Translations under genes and position numbers: made by a program
Shown: positions 1 through 10,232 of the stretch, one piece after another
Numbering within the stretch: position 1 is the stretch's first letter
How the letters are laid out: the number at the start of each line of letters is the position of its first letter
Source: Poteriospumella lacustris
Taxonomy: Eukaryota; Sar; Chrysophyceae; Chromulinales; Dinobryaceae
Reading direction: 5' to 3'
Assembly (NCBI GenBank): GCA_008000375.1
Contig: SMOI01000006.1
Span: 12,005-54,417 of the forward strand
Length of the DNA: 42,413 nucleotides
The notes under the pieces: generated by a model
Seen by the model: the letters and a program-made list of their open reading frames with translations, nothing else
What the model was told of the DNA's origin: nothing
The model's database searches: none

Positions 1-23
1 ATGGAGCTCGCAGTCCGAGCCCA
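1..23 (+). repeat. Left-edge copy of a 23-bp inverted repeat
   Basis: Bases 1-23 are the exact reverse complement of 344-366, which lies in the last codons of the first gene (minus strand). Read on the plus strand, the edge sequence gives the same residues as that C terminus (N-G-A-R-S-P-S-P) before diverging. The match runs off the window, so its full length is unknown. It looks like the tail of a second, oppositely oriented copy of that gene. Only this short piece is visible. Confidence 0.7.
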
Positions 24-334
24 TCGTTTCATCAGACATTGTTAGTAAGAGGGATATTTCCGTTCATTGTAAACATAGCCACGATTCGTCTCTCGCCAAT
101 ACTGCCACGCTCTAGAGTTGGAAAATGTCATTCATCTTCGTAATCTGCTGACATTGCGTTGCTTAGTCATGTAGTCTCTTTGATACAGGAGTAAGTCGGT
201 CAACTCACCATCGACACAAACGGCATCGACAATGTCGCTAAGAACTCAAAAGCGTGACGATCAGCAGAAGTGCGAAACTTAGCTCAATATTTACAAAGTG
301 AGCAGAGATCCTTCTTACACAACGACAATGACCG
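24..334. other. Gene-free 3' flank between putative tail-to-tail copies
   Basis: No convincing coding region or RNA gene is seen on either strand. This would be the shared 3' intergenic space between the gene ending at 335 and the putative convergent copy whose tail touches the left edge. A plus-strand open stretch through 298-726 is antisense to the real exon. Confidence 0.5.
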
Positions 335-3300
335 TTAAGACGGTGGGCTCGGACTGCGAGCTCCATTGCTCGGACTTGCCGCGCGAGCTTCCGGCGACGC
401 CACTACACCATGTGTCGTGTGGTGAAATGTCTTCGCCACTTCCACCGCTCGCGACGCCCGTTTGCGCGAATCCATGGTCTGCGGCCGGCGGAAGACCTCT
501 CCGACATCCACGCTGTTGGCGGTGTACCGCATGTCGTAGTGCGGTAGCAGCGACGTGTCGTGCACGTTGTCGTGGATGCTGTGAAGCACCTTCGACTCCT
601 CTGACTCCGACTCGACCGCGACCTTGCTGGCTGGCACTCGCTGTGGGTAGGCGATACCGTCCGGGAAGTCGGGATCGAAGAACTGGGCACAGAAGGCGCA
701 GACGTACACCAGGTTGTACATGCTGATGGTGTTGTCCAGCTGCCGCACTTCTTTCGACACCAGTTTAGGATCCCACGTTGATCTGCACAAAATAAACAAA
801 GAAACGCGAATCAGCTACACTGTCAATTCAGGTGGATGAGGAGCAGAAGAACTTACTTGAGCTTGACGATATGCTTGCGCATGACCTTGAAATCGACAGA
901 TGCGCGAGGTAACCGCAACTCGCAGAGGGCACATATTCGATGAAAGTCAATCGACTTAAGCTCCCGCGAGGGTCGATGACGCTTGTTACCGTCGTCATCA
1001 AAATCCAAATCATCAATGTTTTCGGAGTCATCGTCCTTGGCGGCGGATGGGGCAGGAGTCTGGATTTTGATTGGACTGGAGGATCCCCGACGTTCATTCT
1101 TCCGAGGTGTAGCGTCTGTTCCATGAGATGTAGGATTCATCAACGATAGACCCTTGCCGCTGCTGTGGAAAGATGTCGCAGGTCGTGAGGGGGATGCGTG
1201 CCGATGTTCGCCTCCACCATTCGATAGCACCGACGCTGACGATGGAGTGCGTTGAAGATGTTTGTTGGAAGATAACGCGTGCAACAAGTTGCCTTTCGAT
1301 GGTGATCTTAACAGGGCAGCGTGATGGCTGTCTTCCGTTGATGCTTCTCGAACAGTGGCCAAATTATGTGCCTTTGAAGATGCATTCAAGTCCCGCAGCG
1401 TGCCAGAACGTGGAAAACTGCGTGTCAGAGGTGGTGCTGGGCGATTACCGTCATCATCGGAGTTGATAGATCGCGTCGATCGCTGATTGTGCATCGCAAG
1501 GAGCATCGCGCTTGACGGAGCTGAAGATGACAACAAGCTGCGATTACTCTTCCCCACGCTGAACATGGCGTGCTTCTTGCTGTTCGATGGAGTTGTGCTG
1601 AATGGTACATCGACTGTTCCGTCCGCAATAAGTTTGCTGAGCTTTGATGTCGACTTTAAGAGTTGGAATTTCGCCGTTATGCCACGTTGTAATGGCGCGG
1701 GGCGTGATGGTAGTGGGACGCCATTGAAATCCAATAGGGCGGAAGTGTTGGAGTCACTGTGATGGCTGCCATGGTCGTTATTCGCTGCGGAACTGGCGAA
1801 AAACTCAGCAGCAGCCATATCGTCCTCTTCCATACCATGATGAGTTCCACCCAGTGAGCCATCTCGAGTTGGAATCAGCGACTTTGCGAAAGTTAAGTCC
1901 AAGTCTTTTGGAAACTCGATGTCGGTGCGCACCATTCTGCGAAGCATTGTACCCATCTTGAACTCCGACATACGGGAGTCGAAAGGTTTCTTGCCCGTCT
2001 CTTTCCGTACAGAAATCAATATCCCATCATCTTTCGCTTTCGCTCCTTGTAAAATTGCCTGACTCGTGAGAGGCCGAGCTGGAGTTGAGAGGCGGACTAG
2101 GGATTGGCTGGTGATCATACTTCGCTGCTGATTTTTGACATGATCAGGGAGAGAAACATCGAAAGACTTCACGGACATGGCATCGCCAGTCTGATACGAC
2201 TGAATCGACAATAAATCGTCTCCTGTTCCCACTGGCAATGCAACATTGGGATTCTCGATTCGATACGCATGGAATGAAATATCGTCACACCTCTGTTGAA
2301 TAAACAAACTGAAGATGACCAAGAACTGAGACCATGAGCAGCCTCGGAACTCTCGAGCTCGAGTTGGCAAAATCCCAGACTTCTGATCCTCCAAGTGTGA
2401 ATACAATTTCTCGTATTCCTCTTTCTTGTCCCAGTACATCTCGATGCGTTTTACAGCAGACATCAACTTGTACAGATACTCGTTGGAGTTTATTGCAATG
2501 TGATTCAAAATGTCACTGTGCAACAGCGCCCCAAGAAGTTTCAAATGAGACCGAGTTTGGATCCACCGAAGAACTGCGCGAATTCGCTGATGCAGCTCAT
2601 GCAACTCGCATCTTGGATAGTGTTCCATTAATGAGCTCCCCATCAAATCGTGTTCGTTGAAACTTGACTCTTGGTTATTCTTGTTCATCTCGGCGGTATA
2701 CTTGAAGATCACTTTGTAGAGCGCCTCCACCTCTTCAAGTGAAAACACCTTGCAGAACTCCATCACCCTATCTTTCCAATCGCCCAAAGTATAGTAACGA
2801 GTATTGATACGATTCGACAACAGTTTCACGGCGTCTTCCGATATTCGATGAATCTTCTCTTTGTCCTTAGGCGGCGAAGGTATCTTTTGTAGCTTCTCCG
2901 CTTTTTTGCTTGGCGACATCATCTCCTTTAGACCCTCATGAATCACCTTCGGATTGACAGTTGCAAACGAGTTAGCACTGATTTTGGCGTCTTCTTCCGT
3001 TTCCAATATGACCTCGTCACCCAAGAATGCCTGAAACTGCTGAAGCTCCAAAATATGGATTCCTTTTAGCTGAACTCTGATGGCAAAACACCTTGCAGCG
3101 GATGATAAGTCCCAATGTAGCACCAAGTGTCGTTTGTGGTCACTGGGTTCGATCGAAAATACTTTCTTGTCGACTGCTTTTCCAAGCACACTATCCAAGA
3201 ACGGATCCTCAAATCCAAGTGGTCTATTCAACAGCAACACATGCACCGAAAACTCTTGTCTCACATGCACAGTAACTTTGAAGGATATTTTGGACAACCG

Positions 3301-4050
3301 ATAGTTTCTCCCCAAGTCAACCTCCCACCACGGGTCCACTTCTCGCCTCGTTTTGGACGTCATTTCGAACGGTGGTGATATTGCGTACGACGCAATCCTT
3401 CCGTCAACATCACTACTCTGATATGCTCGTTGATCATGGGACACGTCAGCTCTTTCAAAATCAGTAACAACGTCCAGTTTTGGACCCTTTGATTCCACGG
3501 GAGGCTTGGCTGTTTGTTTTATTCGCTCTTCGAGCTCGTCATTCAAAAGCCAGAAGAACTGCGAACAGAACGTGCAAATTGTAGTTTCTGTGTACAGAAA
3601 TGATGCGGATTGATACCGCCGACCTTCCCTCTGCTTGGAGCTGCCCTGCTTTTCAGCCCAGCTGTTTTGAAGGTCGAAAATCCGATGATTGGGAACTTTG
3701 TATTTCACCGTTTCTCTGTCGAAAAACATCTGACAGAGTCCACATTTTTTCTTGTGCAGAGCAGGCTCATAAGCCATAGATACTTTAAAGTTTGATAGTC
3801 GTGTTGAAATAGATTGTACTTCTCCCATTGATTTTCTCGTTGATGACGCCAGCGACTCCCGGCCGCCCACTTGGCTATAGCCAATGGATTCATGGCCTGA
3901 ATCGCTACCCGAAACAGAGTGCATAGTGTCTCTAATCGGAAAGACAAGTATTCTTGGGGCCCTTAGTCGAGTGATAGAGTTGTTTGTAAGCACAGGATTC
4001 TTTGTCGACAGCAAAATCATCTCTGTTTGGTGATGAAGCCAATGAGGCAT
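335..4050 (-). CDS. Discoidin-like domain protein with paired terminal Cys modules (function unknown)
   Basis: Two exons on the minus strand, 4050-857 and 782-335, are joined across a 74-bp intron (783-856, GTAAGT...TGCAG). Joined length is 1213 aa. Residues about 100-165 hold CxxC (C103, C106), then 53 residues, then CxxCxQFF (C159, C162). The same pattern recurs at C1040/C1043 and C1093/C1096 and is completed only by splicing. Both modules resemble treble-clef or zinc-ribbon metal sites, but I cannot name the family. Residues about 210-345 look like an F5/8-type-C (discoidin) beta-sandwich, including the stretch DPWWEVDLG. The middle is alpha-helical, and residues about 640-1030 are Ser-rich and probably disordered. 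The start could be 4050 or the ATG at 3924 (M43); the later start would leave a roomier divergent promoter with the gene at 4141. Scaffold or adaptor function is a guess. Confidence 0.8.
344..366 (-). repeat. Inner copy of the 23-bp inverted repeat
   Basis: This is the partner of bases 1-23 and encodes the residues just before the stop of the minus-strand gene. The match ends two codons before that stop, so sequence identity stops where coding constraint would stop. This fits a diverged paralogue rather than a random inverted repeat. Confidence 0.7.
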
Positions 4051-4140
4051 GAGGCGAAACGGCGCTCGTCAAGCCCAAACTCCTATTTTCGACATAACTT
4101 TGGGGCTCGAATCCTCTTTGTGCACGTTGTCGCTTTTGAG
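4051..4140. promoter_or_regulatory. Short divergent promoter region
   Basis: Only 90 bp separate the ATG at 4050 (minus) from the ATG at 4141 (plus), or 216 bp if the minus gene starts at 3924. The two genes must share promoter sequence. No clear TATA box or other motif is seen. Confidence 0.4.
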
Positions 4141-7100
4141 ATGGCTACCGTTTATGTCAAATCAATGCTCGTCCGTTTATCGAACACTCTATTCGCGCAG
4201 TATCCTTTGGTACATTCGAAAGCATTACTTGGTGATGAATACACAAGGCGCAACATTGACAAAGTGAAAAAAGAAATGGTAAGATGTGTTCTGATGACTG
4301 GCTATGTCTGTTGTCCAACTAACTTTTCGTCGTCTCCAGCTGCCGACATTCGTGTATCCAATCAGTTACACACTGATAGACACCTTCTTGGTGGTGTTCA
4401 TTAAAGCAACATCTTCTCATGGGAAAACTTCATATAACACTATCACAGTCAATGCGATTACGGAATTCATCAAGCTATGCATCGCGATCTACATTGCTCA
4501 CGGCGAAGGATCTTTGCACACCCTGCGAAGTATTGTTACGGATCCTGGTTTAATGATAAGATTTGCGATTCCAAATCTTTTGTATGCAGTGAACAATAAT
4601 GTCTTCCACTACAGTATCGGTGCATTGCCGCCGGCCGTGTTCGTGGTGGCGATCAATGCCTTTCGAACGGTCATTACGGCCATTTTACAGCCTTGTGTGT
4701 CGAATCAGGCTCTCACTGGTCGTCAAATTATTGCATGTATGCTGTTGATGCTAAGTTTCGTGTTTGCATCGCTTCCAGAGGTCATCAAAGTTGCATTTTC
4801 TGGTGCGATCAAAGGATCGATTTTGGAGTCTCTGATTTACCTCGCTAGTATCTACAGCATCATTTCGGTCATTGCTTCATTGGCACAAGAGAAGCTTTTA
4901 AAAGATAGCAAGAGTCTGATGGTGGCCAATATCATCAATTATTCGATTGGAATTACTTTCCAAGTATCGGGTATGATGTACGAGAAAGTCACCGTGCCAG
5001 AAACCGATTTGTTTCGAGGTCTCGATGTTTTCTGGGTGAGAGCAATTCCTGTTTTGATGGCCTTGGTCGGATTATCGATTAGCTATGTTCTGAAGTACTA
5101 CGACAACATCGTGAAGTTGCTGTGCAGTAGTGTGTCAGTCTTGTTGGTGAATACCATCACCGCGATGTTGGCCGGTGACTCCATGTTCAATGTGTATTTC
5201 CTGGTGGGTTGGCTTATGACTTTCCCAGCAACATATCTGTACTACATCGCCCCTCATGCACCATCGAATTCCACTGCTTCCAAAGCATCTCAGCATGCCG
5301 CACCCAGTAAGCCCAACGATGCGTCCACCTCGGAGAAAGATGATGAAGAGACACAATCGTTGTTGGAACCCAAAACGGATTCTCAAAAGCAACCCTTGGA
5401 AATTTCGTCAGGAAAGAAAACTGACGAAGGAAAGTCTTCCAATTGGTTTGAGAATATGCCGCGTGATCGAATGATCATTGGAGGTGTGACGACCGCTTTG
5501 ATCATCTTCTCGGTGTTGACCTCCACCTTTGATATCGAAGCCGTTGAAGAGAAAACAACTATTTCTACCGGATATACACCGTATGGACATTTTTCTGGCA
5601 TTGAAAGTGTTGAAGAAACGTGTTCACTCTTCGAAGTTCCGTTTGAAGATTCGCGAAGCAATTTGCGAGTGGTGGAGTCCTTCCATGGCAAGTATGGTCG
5701 TCAATACACCACGGTCGACTATGTGAACGGAGATGTTTTTGTTACTTGCCCGCGTGATATCTTTGTGACAGGTCCTGACAGTGCAGAATTCCGTTCCCAA
5801 TTGCGCACTCCGTCGAAAGACAAAGTGACGGTCGATGGTAAAGATGCCTGGTTTAAGGTATCTCCCTCGCAATTGGAAGATGTCACGTCCTGGGATTCGG
5901 TGTTTTCGCTGTATTCGGTGCAACGTGATGGAACGGTGGAAAGTACGCTCGATGAACCAAAAGTGACGATGCCTGGCTCTGCTCGTGTCGCTGCGAACGC
6001 GACCATTGTCGAACAATCACGTCGCTTGTTGCAACACGGCGGATTCAAACGTTTGTCGTGGACACACATTGACAATGTCGTTGGGCCGCATTCTCAATAC
6101 GTGTGGATTTGGTGCAGCGATTTTACGGACGCCAACTTGATAGTTCGCCCACCTGTGTCGCATATGGCCCCTGAGCCACCTCAACCACCGTTGACGAAGA
6201 CTATGCAACAAGAAGTGGAGGAATACGTGCGCTACTTGTCCGCACCGATGAGTGGCAGTAGTGCTGCAGCTGGTACCGATAGCCCCGTCTATGATACAGT
6301 GCTGGTCTTGTATTTGGACGCCATTTCACGCGTTAAGTTCGAAAAGTTCTTCCAACGTTCACGTAAACTCCTGGATTCGATCGCATGGCATACGTCGACC
6401 AGCAGTGCGAATGGCGTTGGATCTGCAGCTGAATTCGTTCACAACGCGGTGGAGTTGAAACGTTTGCACGCCGTGGGTGTCAATTCCGAAAGGAATTACC
6501 CACAGTTCCTCTCAGGTGTCAGTACCTATGATACGAAGCGATTTTATCATAAAAACAAAGCAGAATTGGAAGCCTTGGTGAAGAAAGATCGCAATCTCTC
6601 CCCCACGGAGACATGGTTGAAAGCCTTGCTGCACAACACGACGATTGATGAGTTTTTACGACGTGAACCATGGATGTTTGACATTGCTCAACAACGTGGA
6701 TTCGTGACTGCTTCCGGTGTGACGAATTGTCCGGGTCATTGTCACGAGAATTGTCATGATTTGTCGAAACAATCGTACTTCTATGAACAAGGTGGCTTCC
6801 ATGCCCAGTATATGATCGAATCGGACCATCGCATGCCGGGGCAGTACAATTTCCCCACTGCGTCCTATTGTGAATCACGTTATCGCGCCACACTGTTGAA
6901 TCATGCATGTTCCACCTGTGATAGCCCGCATATGCATTCACGCATCCCCGATCCCAGTAAATTCTCTTGGACAGCGAACAAGTTAGGTATGTCGTATGTC
7001 TTGGATTGGTGGCGAGTGTGGTTGGCATCGACAGCGCAAGACAATACCGTTAAAACGACCAAAGCACCTCGATTTGGAGTGATTGTCTTGGAAGAAACGC

Positions 7101-8203
7101 ATCAACAAGAGTTCTTGGATCAGTTTGACATCGAATTGTCGAATTTCCTTCACGACATTCTCTATTCCGCCAATAATCGTCGTGTCTTCGGCACTGAACG
7201 GTTGGCGATGGTGGTCATGGCGGATCACGGACTTCATTTCACGGCGGAGTTCAAGGTGCCATCCGGTAAAATTGCCAACAAACAGCCCTTTGGCTATGTG
7301 ATTCTTCCTCCTCCACCAGCACCGTCGTCTTCTCAAGTGGAGCATCACCGTCAGCAGATGCAGTTGTTGCAACGCAATGCCTTGGCATTGACAACATCGT
7401 TCGATCTCCGGGCAACCGTTCTCTATTGGCTCACTGGCCGCGAGTGGAGTGCAGATGCTCTGGAAAGACTATCGGCAAGCTCTTCTCATCATCAACAGCA
7501 ACAACGGCGATTGGCTAAGTCACGCAAGGCACATCGACCTGCCTTCCGTAGTGAGGAGTCCTCCGAAGCCACAGTTGCTCCCTTTTCAGTGGCAACTGCC
7601 CATAAGTATCGTGAGCAAGTCTTTGGAAGTCAATATGGCCTCAATTTGATGACATCAGTGGTTCCTTTCAATCGATCTTGTGACAATGCAGGAATTCCTG
7701 CTGATTTCTGTGGTTGCAACCTGCAACCTTGTGAAGGTTCCATCAAACGATTGGTTCATGACAGTGCCAAGAGTGTGGTCAATTATATCAATCGCCGCAT
7801 TAAAGACACCGCTCCTCAGACATTGTCGGTGTGTAAGCCGTTACACGTCTCGGAGTTGATTTTCGTCCCGGGATTGGATGACTGTTTGGCCAGTTCATCG
7901 TCCATTGTGGTCAATGCTTACGTACAACGCAATTTGAAATTGATATCGATTACGTATGTGTATGACAAAGGATATTCTAGTTCCAGCAACAATTGGCATC
8001 CTGGTCGTCAACCAAAGTTGCGTGTGGCCAATGTGAACACGATTTCGAACTACGGTAAAATATGGTCGGAATGCCGCAATCAATTTGCACAGAAGAATAT
8101 AACACACAGCATTCCTGATGATAGCTATCAGTTTTGCTATTGTGTCGATACTCCCTCGTGGGCATCTACGGCGGCCGGTGTCATCAACGCTTTGAATTTT
8201 TAA
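4141..8203 (+). CDS. Nucleotide-sugar transporter fused to DUF229/sulfatase-like domain
   Basis: Exon 1 (4141-4278) joins exon 2 (4340-8203) over a 61-bp intron (GTAAGA...TCCAG), giving 1333 aa. Residues about 45-365 are a multi-pass membrane domain of the SLC35/nucleotide-sugar-transporter type, with hallmarks such as VNNNVFHYSIGALPPAVF and LKYYDNIVKLL. A polar acidic linker (about 370-418) is followed by one more hydrophobic segment (about 421-440) and then a large domain. That domain contains VLVLYLDAISR (about 700) and VVMADHGLHFTAEF (about 1003), matching the alkaline-phosphatase-fold DUF229 sulfatase-like family. The Cys-rich C terminus probably forms disulfides. Ten transporter helices plus the extra segment would place the C-terminal domain in the Golgi/ER lumen. 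The reading frame is continuous with no intron at the fusion point, so this is a true single polypeptide. Catalytic activity and substrate are unknown. Confidence 0.85.
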
Positions 8204-8693
8204 AGCTCACCGTCGATCTTCGTGGTGAAATAGACAGCTCTTTTGTCGATTTATGTGTGGACAACGACGAGCATGTGCAGATCTAGCATAGTGGATTCTT
8301 TATTTCTCTTGTTTACTGCAATCTCATGATTGCCTTTGTTCTGTAATTAGCGAAGAATAACGTTCTGTACTAACTTTCACAACCCAACACAACCGGGACG
8401 AGCTGTGTACTTATTCGTTGGTTGCATATGGATATAATACGACTACTATGGGAGTTTTTGTACATGGAATGTTGGAGTGATCGACCGGCCCTTTTTCACC
8501 TTTCAAGTCGTAAACACCAAATAGAATACAATGGATTCGATTCATTTTGAGATTCACAAAGCTTGGTGCCTTCTCGACCAGATCTGAGTCAAAGAAAGTG
8601 GAAAGAGGTTGGAGGGAGAATCGTTTGGGAGCGTTGAAAAGCGATATTGTACCCGTCACGTTGCTCAGGCCGACGAAGGCGATCATTAATTAG
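8204..8693. other. Intergenic region with one weak minus-strand ORF
   Basis: This holds the 3' flank of the fusion gene and the 5' flank of the methyltransferase gene. Apart from the weak 91-codon minus ORF at 8411-8686 (listed separately) nothing is recognisable. A possible AATAAA on the minus strand lies near 8309-8314. Confidence 0.4.
8411..8686 (-). CDS. Possible small protein, 91 aa, unknown
   Basis: This is an open frame with an ATG start, fairly normal codon choice in its first two thirds and a mixed hydrophobic/polar composition. I do not recognise it. Its ATG would lie only 7 bp from the ATG of the divergent methyltransferase gene at 8694, which is unusually tight unless that gene starts at a downstream Met (8709 or 8748). 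It may be a small gene with an AATAAA signal about 100 bp after the stop, or a chance ORF. Confidence 0.25.
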   Translation of the reverse strand: MIAFVGLSNVTGTISLFNAPKRFSLQPLSTFFDSDLVEKAPSFVNLKMNRIHCILFGVYDLKGEKGPVDHSNIPCTKTPIVVVLYPYATNE

Positions 8694-9788
8694 TTGTTGA
8701 CAGCTTTCATGCATTTCAGCAGGCTTCTGACAACACTATTTTCTACTATGATTTCATTTGCCATTTCATATGGAGGCATTGGTCGGTATTTTCGTCAAAG
8801 GCAGCCTTTCCGGTATATTTCCAGCACCGCAGGTGATGGCTCTGCAGTCCACCCCACTGATCGTATCTTTCACGCAACTACCATAGAGCAAGCACACAGT
8901 ATCGCACAAGAGCTACTGCACAGTTGTGATGTTCCAGATGTGGAAGATAGCAGTAGGCATATATTGTCCCATATCTGTCGATTGGGAACTCGACACAGCG
9001 ATTTCCAGCAGTCTTTGCAAAACCCTATTTCGAAAGAAAATCTCCAAGAATTCTGTTCAGCTATATCACGGAGAATGGAACGCGAACCTGTTCAATATAT
9101 TATTGGCGAATGGGATTTCTACGGGTCGACGTTTCACTGTAGAAGTCCCATCTTGATTCCTAGACCGGAGACAGAGGAATTAGTGGAATTGGTGATAGCG
9201 GCGTCCAAGAGCAGCCCAGCCCCTCTCAGAATTTTGGATGTTGGGTGTGGAACAGGAGCTATTGGGATATCATTGTTGAAAGAGCTTGATGGTAAATGTG
9301 CGAGTGTGACTGCGGTAGACGTGAATAGCAAAGCCGTGGACACAGCCCGTCACAATGCGGATCGATTACTTAGCAACGACGCACGATCGAAATACCACTG
9401 CCTTCACTCTTCAATACAAGCTTTTGGCGAAGTGCGGGGAAACTGGGATAAGTTTGACATGATTGTCAGTAATCCACCGTATATCCCGTCAGTGGAAGTC
9501 CCTGGGTTACAGCCGGAGGTGGCGAAGTATGAAGATCCGATTGCACTGGATGGTGGAACAGACGGTCTTGATATTGTTAGAGACATTTTGCATGCCGGAA
9601 AGAGTTTATTAGACAAGAATGGGCGCATGGATATTTGGCTAGAAGTGCACGAGACTCATCCTGTCGTCATCGACTCGCTGTGCACGTCTCCTCCGACAGG
9701 GTCAGTGTTTTCAGCGTACCAGTCGTTAGGACCCATCAAAGACATATATTCCAATTACCGCTTCAATCATCTGAGGCTGAAACGATAG
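8694..9788 (+). CDS. HEMK1: HemK/PrmC-type release-factor glutamine N5-methyltransferase, probably mitochondrial
   Basis: A 364-aa intronless gene. It transfers a methyl group from SAM to the Gln of the GGQ motif of peptide release factors. Visible signatures are the SAM motif DVGCGTGAIG (about 182-191), an acidic residue in TAVDVN, and the catalytic NPPY (260-263) in SNPPYIP, followed by LDGGTDGLDIVRDIL, all diagnostic for HemK/PrmC. The N-terminal PrmC helical domain is present (about 60-150), ending in PVQYIIGEWDFYG. The first 50 residues are rich in Ser, Arg and aromatics with almost no acidic residues, consistent with an organelle presequence, as in the mitochondrial HEMK1 family. Several in-frame Met codons (8694, 8709, 8748) could serve as start. 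Confidence 0.93.
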   Translation: MLTAFMHFSRLLTTLFSTMISFAISYGGIGRYFRQRQPFRYISSTAGDGSAVHPTDRIFHATTIEQAHSIAQELLHSCDVPDVEDSSRHILSHICRLGTRHSDFQQSLQNPISKENLQEFCSAISRRMEREPVQYIIGEWDFYGSTFHCRSPILIPRPETEELVELVIAASKSSPAPLRILDVGCGTGAIGISLLKELDGKCASVTAVDVNSKAVDTARHNADRLLSNDARSKYHCLHSSIQAFGEVRGNWDKFDMIVSNPPYIPSVEVPGLQPEVAKYEDPIALDGGTDGLDIVRDILHAGKSLLDKNGRMDIWLEVHETHPVVIDSLCTSPPTGSVFSAYQSLGPIKDIYSNYRFNHLRLKR

Positions 9789-10232
9789 ATTCCTTTCATA
9801 CGTGGGTGTAAATAACATATTCCTTCTGAACAATGTTAACCAATGCACATGTCGGGAAACAACTACTGTACTACTGAGAATACTCTGTGAATCTTCGAGG
9901 AATCTGTCATACTCTTCTCAGTTCTGTATCTTTGCTCTTGAAGAAAATCTGATTCAATGGTTCGTAGGGCGTTGTTCTATTCACGTAGTTCTTACGATCG
10001 GTTCGGGAACAATCTAAAACGCCACATTTTAGATGCCATAGATAGTACTTATAGTTCTCTCCAATTAGTATAATAGACCACAACTGTTGTAAAGTACGTA
10101 CACGATATAGAACAACGTCGTCTGAAGAAAATGGCGCTTCGGCCACACCACTTTTGCTCTTGGCGAGTCTTCGATTCTCCATGCCGTCGATGTATTTCCC
10201 AATAGCAGGCTATCTGCCCTGTGTGATCGGAA
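9789..10232. other. Intergenic region, AT-richer, nothing recognised
   Basis: This holds the 3' flank of the HemK gene and the 5' flank of the copper ATPase gene, both on the plus strand. Minus-strand ORFs of 91 and 112 codons cross it but show no protein-like composition, and one runs into the ATPase exon. No tRNA, terminator or repeat was found. Confidence 0.5.

Noticed and set aside
298-726. Plus-strand ORF of 142 codons
   Set aside because: It is antisense to the last exon of the minus-strand gene, whose Cys module is conserved; the ORF is Arg/Pro/Cys-rich and starts at a non-ATG codon.
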